The notes under the pieces were generated by a model. The model was not told the origin of the DNA, ran no database searches, and worked only from the letters and a program-made list of their open reading frames with translations. The translations under genes were made by a program, and so were the position numbers. Positions 52,561 to 61,395 of a stretch of DNA of 64,000 bases are shown piece after piece; the first letter of the stretch is position 1, and each line of letters starts with the position of its first letter. The DNA is from Lachnospiraceae bacterium. Lineage in GTDB: Bacteria > Bacillota > Clostridia > Lachnospirales > Lachnospiraceae. The DNA is taken from assembly GCA_017513125.1 (NCBI GenBank), contig JAFWDI010000028.1, positions 1 through 64,000 of the forward strand, given 5' to 3'.

Positions 52561-53538
52561 ATGATCGAACCCAGGATGCTGAACTATGAGGATTTCCCGG
52601 ACGCCGACCGCGAGGTCGAAGGCTCGTTCGAACTGGTCGCGGAAAAAGGCGAGATGAAAGTCGGCTGCTTCAGCGGCATCGTCTATGCGGAGCGGGACTG
52701 CGGGGAGAACGGCACAGTGCCGCGCACGCTGCAGATGATGGTGCCGACCCGGCGAGAGGAGAGTTTCGACATCTACCCGTTCGACGATCTGAACGGGCGT
52801 GTGACCTATCCATGCATCGTGTTCGTGCAGGGGTCGGCCTGGTTCCGCCAGGAAGTATTCCAGAGCGTGCCGGCCCTGACCGGTCTGGCCGCGCGCGGAT
52901 ATATCATCGCGATCGTGGAGTACCGCGAGTCGACCCTGGCACCGTTCCCGGCGCAGATCGAGGATGCGAAGACCGCGGTCCGTTTCCTGCGCGCGAACGC
53001 GGAGAAGTTCTGCATTGACCCGGAGAACATTTTCCTGATGGGCGATTCGTCGGGCGGACACACCGCGGTAATGGCCGGGATCACCGGCGACGCGTGGCCG
53101 AACGCGGCGAACGATCTCGGCGCGGACGGTGCTCCGCGCGTGTCCTGTGCGGTCCGCGCCGTCATAGACCTTTACGGCCCCGCAGACATCACGAAGATGT
53201 GCGAGGCGCCGTCCATCCAGGACCACACGGTCCCGGAAAGCCCCGAGGGCATGCTGATCGGCGGGAAGAACGTTCTGGAGAGCCCGGAGGCAGAGCGGAC
53301 GATCGTGATGAATTACATTGACGAAGAGAAGGCCGTCCCGCCCATCCTGATGATGCACGGGACGAAGGACCGCCTGGTGCCGTTCGACCAGGGCGTGCGG
53401 CTCTACGAGAAGCTGCGCGCGTGCGGGAAGGACGTGACGTTCTGGAAAGTGAAGGGTGCCGACCACGCGGACCCCGCGTTTTACGATGCGCGTGCTTATG
53501 ATATCATGGAAGAGTTTCTTCAAAAACATATGGACTGA
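52561..53538 (+). CDS. Alpha/beta hydrolase, acetyl-esterase/BD-FAE-like
   Basis: 325 residues. The nucleophile elbow FLMGDSSGGHTAV (Ser near 162), VFVQGSAWFRQ (oxyanion strand), catalytic Asp in MMHGTKDRLVPF and His in KGADHADPAF form the serine hydrolase triad of the esterase/lipase family. No signal peptide, so it probably removes acyl groups from imported sugars or small esters. AAAGGAG favours the ATG at 52561 over the adjoining GTG. Confidence 0.87.
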   Translation: MIEPRMLNYEDFPDADREVEGSFELVAEKGEMKVGCFSGIVYAERDCGENGTVPRTLQMMVPTRREESFDIYPFDDLNGRVTYPCIVFVQGSAWFRQEVFQSVPALTGLAARGYIIAIVEYRESTLAPFPAQIEDAKTAVRFLRANAEKFCIDPENIFLMGDSSGGHTAVMAGITGDAWPNAANDLGADGAPRVSCAVRAVIDLYGPADITKMCEAPSIQDHTVPESPEGMLIGGKNVLESPEAERTIVMNYIDEEKAVPPILMMHGTKDRLVPFDQGVRLYEKLRACGKDVTFWKVKGADHADPAFYDARAYDIMEEFLQKHMD

Positions 53539-53691
53539 TCTGAAGCAATGACGTTTGGCTGGGGAAAGCGGGCTGGGAGATCGGTGTCGGATCCGCCGTG
53601 AGCCGGTTTTTCCACGTTCCGCATCGAGATACCTTTTAATTAAGTCAATCTTTCATCGTATACCGCGGATTCCCTTGAAAGAGGAAGAAAA

Positions 53692-53818
53692 ATGTACTAT
53701 GCTACACAAATGTGTGGACTGTGATTTTCAGGCAGCATGTACGGAACACGGTCAACGATCGGGCCCACGCGGAAGATTACGGGGGAGGAAAGACCCATGT
53801 CGGTATTTGCGGAACTGA
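53692..53818 (+). other. Possible short reading frames before the MATE gene
   Basis: ATG at 53692 with a good GAGGAAG site 7 nt upstream opens a 10-codon frame (MYYATQMCGL-stop, ends 53724). ATG at 53699 opens an overlapping 39-codon frame with a CVDCDFQAAC cluster that runs into the MATE gene to 53818. Either might be a leader peptide or small metal-binding protein, or neither may be real. The rest of 53539-53691 shows no gene. Confidence 0.3.
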
Positions 53819-55158
53819 AGAATAAAGCTTTTTATGCGAAGACCATCCACATCATGGTTCCGGTCCTCGTACAGCAGATCATCTCGGTCGGCATCGGATT
53901 TTTCGACAATGTCATGATCGGAAAGTTCGGTGAGTCGCAGATCGCGGCCGCAGCCCTGTCGAACAACTTTTTTACCATTTTCTACTTTATCACGATGGGT
54001 CTCGGCAGCGGGGCCATCGTGCTGTCCTCGCAGTTCTGGGGAGCGGGAGAGCGTGAGAAGCTGAAAAATGTCGCGGCGATCGCGATGCGCATTACACTGG
54101 TGATCGGCGTCCTGTTCACTCTGGTCGCTGTGATCGCGCCCGGCGGGGTCCTCAGGATCTTTACGAACATCGACGACGTCATCACGGTGGGCCGGGGCTA
54201 TCTGCGCATCATCGGCATCACGTTCTTTATGATGGGCCTGACGTCTTCGTCGACGTACCTGCTGCGTTCGACAGGACAGGTGCGCATCCCGCTGATCAGT
54301 TCGATCATCGCGTTCTTCCTGAACATCTTTTTCAACTGGATCTTTATCTTCGGTAAATTCGGGGCTCCGCGGCTCGAAGTCGTCGGCGCGGGCGTCGGTA
54401 CGCTGATCGCGCGGGCGTTCGAATGTGCGTTTATCTTCGGGTTCTTCGTCCTGCGCGATAAGAACATCGGCTTCCGTCTGAAGCATTTCTTCCTGAAAGA
54501 CCGGGAGCTGACGAAGACCTACATGCGCTACAGTCTGCCGGTCCTGATCAGCGACACGCTGCTGGGCATCGGCATCTCGCTGCAGTCGGTCATCATCGGC
54601 CATCTGAACGCGGCTTTCGTGGCCGCGAACTCGATCACGATGACGATCAATCACGTGGTCACCGTGCTGAACACCGCGATGGGCGCCGCTTCGGGCGTCG
54701 TGATCGGGAACACGGTCGGGACCGGGGATAAGGACAAGGCGTTCCGCGAGGGCACCGCGTTCATCGTGCTCGCTGTCGCGATCGGCGCCGCCGTTTCCGT
54801 ACTTTATGCGTTTACTTCGGGATATTACATGCGGATCTACTCGGTCAGCGACGAGACGCTGATGACCGCGAGGGAGATCTTCAAGGCGCTGATCCTGATG
54901 TCGCCGTTCCAGACCATGGCGTTCGTTACCAGCAAGGGCATCCTGCGCGGCGGCGGAGATACGCGCTTCATGATGTTCGGCGACATCATCCTGCTGTGGG
55001 CCGTGTCGCTGCCTCTGGGCGCGCTCGCGGGCTTCGTGTGGCACCTGCCGCCTTTCTGGATCTATTTCTTCCTTACGCTGGAGTACGGCGCGAAGGGCAT
55101 CCTGTGCCTGATCCGGTTTATAACGAAGAAGTGGATCAAGGTGATCACGGTGACGTGA
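53797..55158 (+). CDS. MATE-family multidrug efflux protein
   Basis: 453 residues with twelve membrane helices in two MatE repeats (MVPVLVQQIISVGIGFFDNVMIGKFG is the first helix pair region; YSLPVLISDTLLGIGISLQSVIIG opens the second). Na+ or H+ driven export of organic cations is known for the family; its substrate here is unknown. GGGGGAGG precedes the ATG at 53797; an in-frame ATG at 53737 would add 20 charged residues and lacks a ribosome site. Confidence 0.93.
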   Translation: MSVFAELKNKAFYAKTIHIMVPVLVQQIISVGIGFFDNVMIGKFGESQIAAAALSNNFFTIFYFITMGLGSGAIVLSSQFWGAGEREKLKNVAAIAMRITLVIGVLFTLVAVIAPGGVLRIFTNIDDVITVGRGYLRIIGITFFMMGLTSSSTYLLRSTGQVRIPLISSIIAFFLNIFFNWIFIFGKFGAPRLEVVGAGVGTLIARAFECAFIFGFFVLRDKNIGFRLKHFFLKDRELTKTYMRYSLPVLISDTLLGIGISLQSVIIGHLNAAFVAANSITMTINHVVTVLNTAMGAASGVVIGNTVGTGDKDKAFREGTAFIVLAVAIGAAVSVLYAFTSGYYMRIYSVSDETLMTAREIFKALILMSPFQTMAFVTSKGILRGGGDTRFMMFGDIILLWAVSLPLGALAGFVWHLPPFWIYFFLTLEYGAKGILCLIRFITKKWIKVITVT

Positions 55159-55188
55159 TCGGGCAATAGGTTTGAATTAATCTCGAGA

Positions 55189-55221
55189 GTGCAGGATCCG
55201 TAAAGGGTCCTGCACTTTTTT
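55189..55221 (+). terminator. Terminator of the MATE gene
   Basis: GTGCAGGATCC/GGGTCCTGCAC (55189-55199, 55205-55215) with a GTAAA loop and TTTTTT. Confidence 0.9.
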
Positions 55222-55307
55222 GCGCGCTGCATTCATTGTCAGGCCGCACGGGTTCTGGTAAAATTTTCAAAGGAGATTCTAAGACCCCGAATAACAGGAG
55301 GAACTGT

Positions 55308-55811
55308 ATGCCTGAAGAATACGGAAACCACATCGTCCAGTACTCTCCCGAGTATTCGCTGTGCACGGGCTGTGTGTCGTGCACGATCATGTGCGGGCTG
55401 ACCCATGAGGGCTTTACCGGCCGCGGAAACAGCCGCATCCAGGTCGTGCTCGGAACGCGCTCGCTGATCCATCAGATCGCGGCATGCCAGCAGTGCCTGG
55501 ATCATCCCTGCTACGAGGCATGCCCGAAGCAGGACGAAGCCATGTGCATCGACCCGGAGAGCGGGATCGTCTATATCGACGAGGAACACTGCGTCGGCTG
55601 CGGAGCGTGTCAGAGAAGTTGTAAGTTCACGCCTTCCCGCATCGCGATGAAGAAGGATCATGACCGCAGAAAGTGGAAGGCGGTCAAGTGCGACCTCTGC
55701 CGCGGAAACCCCGAGGGCCCGCAGTGCATCAAATGGTGCCCGGTGCAGTGCCTGGGCCTCAGCGACGAGAGCCAGCTGTGCCCGGACGGCATGCGTCCGG
55801 AAGGAATGTGA
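55308..55811 (+). CDS. Four-cluster-type ferredoxin partner of the aldehyde oxidoreductase
   Basis: 167 residues with about 16 Cys in four groups: LCTGCVSCTIMCG, ACQQCLDHPCYEACPK, CVGCGACQRSCKF and CDLCRG with IKWCPVQC. This is the HybA/DmsB-like electron-transfer fold. It should carry electrons between the AOR 12 nt downstream and a cytosolic acceptor such as ferredoxin or a quinone/NAD module. AGGAGGA before the ATG at 55308 is strong. No signal peptide or membrane anchor, so the pair is cytosolic. Confidence 0.92.
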   Translation: MPEEYGNHIVQYSPEYSLCTGCVSCTIMCGLTHEGFTGRGNSRIQVVLGTRSLIHQIAACQQCLDHPCYEACPKQDEAMCIDPESGIVYIDEEHCVGCGACQRSCKFTPSRIAMKKDHDRRKWKAVKCDLCRGNPEGPQCIKWCPVQCLGLSDESQLCPDGMRPEGM

Positions 55812-55823
55812 GGAGGGTGAGAT

Positions 55824-58004
55824 ATGCCGAATTACACGAAGAACGACGTCCTGGAGAACCCTTCGAACACCCGCGGACTGCTGGGATACTGCGGGAAGAT
55901 CGCCCGCATCGACCTGACGACCGGAGAGATCTCGAGCCTGGACACCTATCAGTACGTTCCGAAGTACGTGGGCGGGCGGATGATCATCCACCGCATCTTC
56001 TGGGACGAGGTGAAGCCCGGCACGGGAGCCCTCGACGAAGGGAATAAATTCATTTTCATGAACGGTCCCACGACCGGTACGGGCATTCCGGCCGGCGGAC
56101 GGAGCGCGGCCTGTGCGATCGGCGCGAGCGTGCTCCCGGAACAGTTTACGTTCGGAAACATCGGCGGGTGGTTCGCCACCGAGCTGAAGTATGCGGGCTA
56201 TGACGGCTTCATCATTCAGGGTAAGGCCGCCGCGCCCAGCATCATTAAGATCGAGGACGACCGGATCGAGATCCTCCCGGCGGACGACCTCTGGGGACTG
56301 CGCGTCCACCAGACGCAGGCGGCGCTCGAGGAGAAGTTCGGCCATGACTTTAAGTCGATGGTCATCGGCCCGGCCGGCGAGAACCTGGTCCGCATCGCGA
56401 GCATCACGTCGGCGAATGACTGCGCGCTGGCCAAAGGCGGTTTCGGCGCGGTCTGGGGCAGCAAGAACCTGAAGGCCGTCACCGTACACGGGACCGGCGT
56501 GGTGGTGCCGGCGGACATTGAGAAGATCGGGCACCTGCGCCTGAACATGAATAACCCGAGCATGTCGCCGTCGCCGGTGCTGCACCTGGATAAGTTCGGC
56601 GTGCCCGGCAGCGAGTTCGACGTGAAGTACGACAGGGGCAATGTCGCCTGCAGCCCCGGCTGCAACCAGCGCTGCAACTGCCTGCTGATCGGCGGGGAGA
56701 ACGCGTTCGACGACGAGAAGGTGAATCACATCGAGAAGTGCGTCAGCGGCAGCACCTACGTCTGGAGCACGGACATCCCCGGCACGGTCGGACAGTTCTG
56801 GCCGTCGGAGAAGAACTACTGCGCGCCCTGCAAGCTCCTGGGCCGCGACTTTCCGGTGCCGGACTTCGAGGATCCGTACTTCGAGGAGCAGGGCAAGGTC
56901 ATCCTGCCCGACGTCTATAACCTCTGGAAGGCTGACTGGAGAAAAGGCACATGGATCAATGACATGTGCAACGACTACGGCATTGACAAATGGGAGATTG
57001 ACGTCTGGCTCCAGACCTGGATCGGCATGGGCGTGAAGGAAGGCTTGTTCGACGACATGGATCTGGGCACCGGCATGGAAGTCGACGTGGACAGCCCTGA
57101 GTTCTTTAAGGAGTTCATCACGAACCTCGTGTACCGGAAGGGTTACTGGGGGAACCTGTTCGCCGAGGGCATGGCCCGCGCGATTCGCGAGATGGGCTAT
57201 GACAGGTACAGCGACACGATCTTCCACGGGCGCTTCTCGAACGAGCTGGGAGGAGAGCGTCTGGATCTGCCGGTCAGCCTCGAGGGCGGCTGGGGCCAGA
57301 GCGTGCACTGGCAGGGCCGCGGCTATGAGGGCGCGGTCGAGATGCCGACCTGGCTGGCGGCGAACTTCATCCGCATGACTTCGTCGCGCGACTCGAACAC
57401 CGTGGAGCATTTCCACAGCCGGATCGAGTATCATGCGGAGGCGATGGCGGATCCCTATCACAGCCCGGGTCTGATCAAGTCGATCATAAACGTCCAGAAC
57501 AATGCCGAGATCAAGGACTCCGTGATGAGCTGCGAGTGGCAGAGCCCGCATCCCTGGTGGCCGACCATGGAGGCGGAGATGTACGCCGCGGCGACGGGAT
57601 ATCCGATGACCGCGGAGGAGCTTTATGACGCCGCGTATCGCTCGAAGCTGCTGATGCGGGCCATCTTCATCCGGAACCACGGGCGGACCCGCAGGATGGA
57701 GATCGAACAGGTCTGGCGCGTCATGGTCATTCCGGACTCCTGGAACCAGACCGCGGACTGGCAGCAGTGGAACGAGTTCGTGGATCTGCTGTACGATGAG
57801 CGCGGCTGGGACCGCGAGACCGGCTGGCCGTACCGCGAGACCTATGAGAAGTACGGGCTGAAGGACGTGGCGGACGAGATGGAGGCGCTGGGCTTCCTGC
57901 CGGAGCGCCCGGCCGAGCCGTGGCACGATTACGGCGAGCCGCCGTTCGTGAAGTTCGTCGAGAACCGCGCGCGCGAAGCCGCGGAACGCGGGGAAGCGGA
58001 GTGA
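55824..58004 (+). CDS. Aldehyde ferredoxin oxidoreductase family tungsto/molybdo-enzyme
   Basis: 726 residues. The AOR N-terminal domain (GKIARIDLTTGEI, KYVGGRMI, NGPTTGTGIPAGGRSA, GGWFATELKYAGYDGFIIQGKA) binds the bis-pterin cofactor, and VIGPAGENLVRIASI and GGFGAVWGSKNLKAV are family blocks. A Cys group ACSPGCNQRCNC (near residue 285) probably ligates the 4Fe-4S cluster. Members oxidise aldehydes to acids or, as in BamB-like branches, reduce other carbonyl-type substrates. The C-terminal 100 residues are longer than in Pyrococcus AOR. The dedicated ferredoxin upstream and fdhD downstream suggest a three-gene functional unit. Substrate unknown. Confidence 0.93.
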   Translation: MPNYTKNDVLENPSNTRGLLGYCGKIARIDLTTGEISSLDTYQYVPKYVGGRMIIHRIFWDEVKPGTGALDEGNKFIFMNGPTTGTGIPAGGRSAACAIGASVLPEQFTFGNIGGWFATELKYAGYDGFIIQGKAAAPSIIKIEDDRIEILPADDLWGLRVHQTQAALEEKFGHDFKSMVIGPAGENLVRIASITSANDCALAKGGFGAVWGSKNLKAVTVHGTGVVVPADIEKIGHLRLNMNNPSMSPSPVLHLDKFGVPGSEFDVKYDRGNVACSPGCNQRCNCLLIGGENAFDDEKVNHIEKCVSGSTYVWSTDIPGTVGQFWPSEKNYCAPCKLLGRDFPVPDFEDPYFEEQGKVILPDVYNLWKADWRKGTWINDMCNDYGIDKWEIDVWLQTWIGMGVKEGLFDDMDLGTGMEVDVDSPEFFKEFITNLVYRKGYWGNLFAEGMARAIREMGYDRYSDTIFHGRFSNELGGERLDLPVSLEGGWGQSVHWQGRGYEGAVEMPTWLAANFIRMTSSRDSNTVEHFHSRIEYHAEAMADPYHSPGLIKSIINVQNNAEIKDSVMSCEWQSPHPWWPTMEAEMYAAATGYPMTAEELYDAAYRSKLLMRAIFIRNHGRTRRMEIEQVWRVMVIPDSWNQTADWQQWNEFVDLLYDERGWDRETGWPYRETYEKYGLKDVADEMEALGFLPERPAEPWHDYGEPPFVKFVENRAREAAERGEAE

Positions 58005-58046
58005 TCGCCCTGCGTCCGGAGTGAGTGTTCGGGATACGGAGCTGAT

Positions 58047-58823
58047 ATGAGAATCGATGACCGGTTTACCGGGAAGGAGCAGGTCTTTCGTACGGCCGCG
58101 TGCGGACCGGCGGGGACCTGCTCCGTGACACTTATACAGGAGCATGAAACAGAGATCTTCGTGAACGGGGAACTCCTGGCGAAACTCGTCTGCACGGCGG
58201 AACACCTGGCTGAGATGGCCCTGGGACATTTGATCTCGGAGGGCGTGTTCCGGTCTGCGGATGACATGGACGTTCTGATCGTGAGCCCTGACGGGCGCCG
58301 TGTGGACGTGAGCGGAAAAACCGCTTCATGCGGGGAAGCCGGAGGAACGCTGCCTGTCGGCGGAAACTCTGCGGTTCGTCCGCTCTGCGGGAGCGCAGAG
58401 GACCGGACGGCGGAAGATTTTCTGCAGCGGCTGGCACATGCCGCCGCGGAACGGTTTTCGAAGGATATGCCGCTTCATAAGGAGACGCGTTCCACGCACT
58501 GCGCGTTTCTGATGCGGGGTACGGAAACGGTGTTCGAGACGGAAGATATCAGCCGGCACAGCGCGATGGATAAAGTGATCGGCCGGCTGGTCATTTCCGG
58601 CATACCCGCAGAAGAGACCGCTGTGTTCATCAGCGGGCGGGTCCCCGCGGACGTGGTCCGAAAGACCGTTCGGGCGGGCGTTCCGGTGCTCATGAGCAAG
58701 GAACTCCCCACGAAAGAGGCGGTCAGGCTGGCGGGGCGATATGGGCTGACGCTGCTGAGTCAGGTGACATTGGGCGGGTTTTTGACATTTTCGGAAGGGG
58801 CCTCCGGCAGGCTTTCCGGATGA
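58047..58823 (+). CDS. fdhD: Molybdopterin sulfurtransferase FdhD
   Basis: 258 residues. LICTAEHLAEMALGHLISEG-type block near residues 50-70 (LVCTAEHL), TASCG at 95, FETEDISRHSAMDKVIG, FISGRVPADVVRKTVRAG and VLMSKELPTKEAVRLA are diagnostic. FdhD moves sulfur from a desulfurase to the bis-MGD cofactor, classically for formate dehydrogenase. No formate dehydrogenase is in the window, and the gene lies 42 nt after the AOR gene, so it may serve that enzyme. Its 3' end overlaps the convergent helicase gene by 64 nt. Confidence 0.93.
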   Translation: MRIDDRFTGKEQVFRTAACGPAGTCSVTLIQEHETEIFVNGELLAKLVCTAEHLAEMALGHLISEGVFRSADDMDVLIVSPDGRRVDVSGKTASCGEAGGTLPVGGNSAVRPLCGSAEDRTAEDFLQRLAHAAAERFSKDMPLHKETRSTHCAFLMRGTETVFETEDISRHSAMDKVIGRLVISGIPAEETAVFISGRVPADVVRKTVRAGVPVLMSKELPTKEAVRLAGRYGLTLLSQVTLGGFLTFSEGASGRLSG

Positions 58824-60979
58824 TCTGCCGGAGTTTCTTCGATACCGGCTTCTTTTCGCAGGCGTTCTTCCTCTTTCGCGAGGATGTCCGCCTGTTCTTT
58901 CTTATCCAACTCGAGATCCTTTTCGGCAGCGACCGAATCGTCGGCAAATTCGTCGAAGATATGCTGCTTTTCGGCCAGCAGTTCCGTGATTCGCTCATCG
59001 ACCGTGCCCGGGCAGAGCAGCCGGTAGACCAGGACGTTTCGACTCTGGCCCATGCGGTAGGCGCGGGAGATGGCCTGGTTTTCGGTCGAGGGTTTCAGCT
59101 GCGGTTCGGCGATGATCACGACGCTCGCGGACTGGATGTTCAGGCCGGTGCCTCCGGAGATGATCTGCGCGAGCAGGACTTTTCCGGCGGGCGCCTCGTC
59201 GAATTCGTCAATGATCTCCTGACGCCGCTCCGGCGGGACGGAGCCGGTGATCGGTTCTGTCCCGGCATCGCCGAGCATGGCAGCGGCCTTCGCGATCGTG
59301 TCGAGGAAGAAGGAGAAGACGATGACCTTCCGTCCGTCCTCGGCAGCCTCGTCGATGATCTCTTTCATGCGGCATGCCTTCGAGGAAAACTCCGGATCTT
59401 CCACAGACCAGGAGACCCGCCTGGCGTCGGCAAAATCCTTTCTCATGACCGCATCCGCATACGCGGCTTTTTCTTCCCGGTGCTCGAGCGGGCACCATTC
59501 CTTCGTCTCGGTCTTATCGGGAAGCTCGGTCAGGACGTCCGCGCGCTTTCTGCGGTAGTATGCCGGCGCGACCGCTTCCCGGAACTGTTCGGACTTCGCG
59601 AGCGTCTGCAGCGAGCGCGCCTTCGCGGCGACTTCCGGCTGCAGCATGTCGAGCAGAACGGTCATCTCGTCGACCCGGTTTTCGAGCGCTGTGCCGGTCA
59701 TAAACAGCCGCCGGCCGGTGCTCTCCGCAAGCTTCGCGACGGACCGCGTGCGCAGCGCTTCCGGATTTTTAATATAATGCGCCTCATCGACCGTGAGCAT
59801 CGCATAGCGGAAGTCTTCCGGGAGCGTGAGATTGTCCGTCGTCTCATAATTCGTGACTGCGACCCCGCCGTTTTCGATCCAGTCCTCCAGCGCCGCGTCG
59901 CGCTTCGATCCGTAGATCTTTACGGGACGAAGGGTGCTGTGCTTTTCGAGCTCACGGCACCAGTTTTCGAGCACGCTCGCGGGACACACGACGAAAAAGT
60001 GCGTCTGTCCGGTGTTTCGCAGCGAGACCATCGCGGCGATCGCCTGCACGGTCTTTCCCAGTCCCATTTCGTCGCCGAGAAGGACATTTTCCTGATGCAG
60101 GATATATTTGACGCCCCATTCCTGATAGCGGCGCAGCGTGCACTTCAGGCCTTCCGGGAAGAAGACCTCGCTGCGGACCTGTTCCGCAAGCTCGCCGGGC
60201 AGCCCGTAGAGCTCATCGCCGGCTGCCAGCTCGGGCAGGAGCTCCTCAAAGAGGACGGCGTACTCCGCGGTAAACGCCGTAAAGTCGTCCATGGCCATTT
60301 TGTCGTTCACCTGGCGCAGCTTCGGAAGCAGGTGAACGGCTTTCTTCGCGTCTTCGAAAAGCTCCGTTTTCTGCAGCGCGACCAGCGTATCCCAGGCTTC
60401 CTCGGCGCGGGCCTTCTGTTCGTCGGACGTGCGCATCCAGCCGACGGTCGTTTCCGCCGGAAACAGCGCCTGCAGTGCGGGGAGCGCCTGCGGCCGGTAC
60501 AGCCCGTCGATCGTGCGGCAGACTTCGAACACGGTCTTTGCGTGGCGGTGAACGTAGAGCGCACGGATCAGCCGGCGCATGTCGTCCGATGTGTCGTCCG
60601 CGCTCAGCCGGACGCGGATGCCGTCGCGGGCCTGTTTCGCGATCTCGTTCGCGGCAGCCTTGATCTCTTTCGCGCGGTCCTCGCTGATGCCGTTCAGTGC
60701 GGTCAATGCTGCGGTCGGAGCCGTGATCAGCTCCGCGGCGGAAGAGTATCCGGCGTCGGTCAGCGTCTTCACGCGAAGTCCCGGAATCTCACGCGAGAGC
60801 TCGCTGACCGGGATGCCGCGCAGGACTGCCATGAGTTCCCGTGCGATCACCCCCCGCGAAGCTTCGCGGACTTCGTTTTTAATATGCTCGCTTTCTTTGA
60901 CAGCGTCAGCGAGCCCGTCGAGAACCGCGGTGTGGTTCTCCGTCAGGATCTTCGCGTGTCCGGGAATGATCTTGGTCAT
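58760..60979 (-). CDS. SNF2-family DNA helicase/ATPase
   Basis: 739 residues. The SNF2 core has Walker A LLGDEMGLGKTVQA, DEAH box TVDEAHYIKN, motif III FMTGTALENR and C-terminal motifs IISGGTGLNIQSA and QAISRAYRMGQSRNV. The N-terminal ~230 residues are helical and include a helix-hairpin-helix-like TALNGISEDRAKEIK. An acidic Lys/Glu coiled tail ends the protein. Bacterial SNF2 proteins act in transcription recycling (RapA-like) or genome defence. No methylase or nuclease partner adjoins, so defence is not supported. GAAAGGAG precedes the ATG. Confidence 0.92.
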   Translation of the reverse strand: MTKIIPGHAKILTENHTAVLDGLADAVKESEHIKNEVREASRGVIARELMAVLRGIPVSELSREIPGLRVKTLTDAGYSSAAELITAPTAALTALNGISEDRAKEIKAAANEIAKQARDGIRVRLSADDTSDDMRRLIRALYVHRHAKTVFEVCRTIDGLYRPQALPALQALFPAETTVGWMRTSDEQKARAEEAWDTLVALQKTELFEDAKKAVHLLPKLRQVNDKMAMDDFTAFTAEYAVLFEELLPELAAGDELYGLPGELAEQVRSEVFFPEGLKCTLRRYQEWGVKYILHQENVLLGDEMGLGKTVQAIAAMVSLRNTGQTHFFVVCPASVLENWCRELEKHSTLRPVKIYGSKRDAALEDWIENGGVAVTNYETTDNLTLPEDFRYAMLTVDEAHYIKNPEALRTRSVAKLAESTGRRLFMTGTALENRVDEMTVLLDMLQPEVAAKARSLQTLAKSEQFREAVAPAYYRRKRADVLTELPDKTETKEWCPLEHREEKAAYADAVMRKDFADARRVSWSVEDPEFSSKACRMKEIIDEAAEDGRKVIVFSFFLDTIAKAAAMLGDAGTEPITGSVPPERRQEIIDEFDEAPAGKVLLAQIISGGTGLNIQSASVVIIAEPQLKPSTENQAISRAYRMGQSRNVLVYRLLCPGTVDERITELLAEKQHIFDEFADDSVAAEKDLELDKKEQADILAKEEERLRKEAGIEETPADHPESLPEAPSENVKNPPNVT

Positions 60980-61395
60980 GTACGGCTCCTTTCGGGTGAC
61001 CGGTCAGGCGGCTGCGTGCCTGACACCGGAAATGGGGATATGCCTGTTCTCACTTATTCATTATAAAACCAAACGGGACCGGTGTGGATATTTGTTTGGG
61101 GAACACCGAACCAGGAGAATATTCATAATACAGGAGTAAAATCTGGAAGTATATCAAAATAAATTGTAAAACTGTAAAATCGATAAAAATATCTTAATAA
61201 TTAATTGACTAATTCTGATAATAATATTAAATTTCCATATAAGAGGATTTGTAAAATATTTTATGCGGACCCTGTGCCGTTTGCATTATTTCCCAAATTT
61301 CGAAAAGGATGTATGAACTTAAGCGCTTCGACATTTCGGCTGCAGCGGTACGTCGAAGGCTGAAAAACAGTTAAAAAGGTATTAAGGAGGTTTCA
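60980..61395. other. AT-rich intergenic control region before the sugar transporter
   Basis: 416 bp without a supportable gene. 61130-61260 is strikingly AT-rich. A candidate promoter is TTGACT (61205-61210), 17-bp spacer, TAAATT (61228-61233). The leader carries an inverted repeat CTTCGAC/GTCGAAG (61326-61332, 61352-61358) and ends with AAGGAGGT. A minus-strand TATAAT (61065-61060) may start the helicase transcript. Confidence 0.6.

Noticed and set aside
55239..58229. 996-codon open frame antisense to the ferredoxin and AOR genes
   Set aside because: Spans two clear genes and their ribosome sites on the other strand and shows no family features.
58760..60979. SNF2 helicase as part of a defence system
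   Set aside because: No methyltransferase, nuclease or other defence gene is adjacent; the neighbours are fdhD and a sugar transporter.
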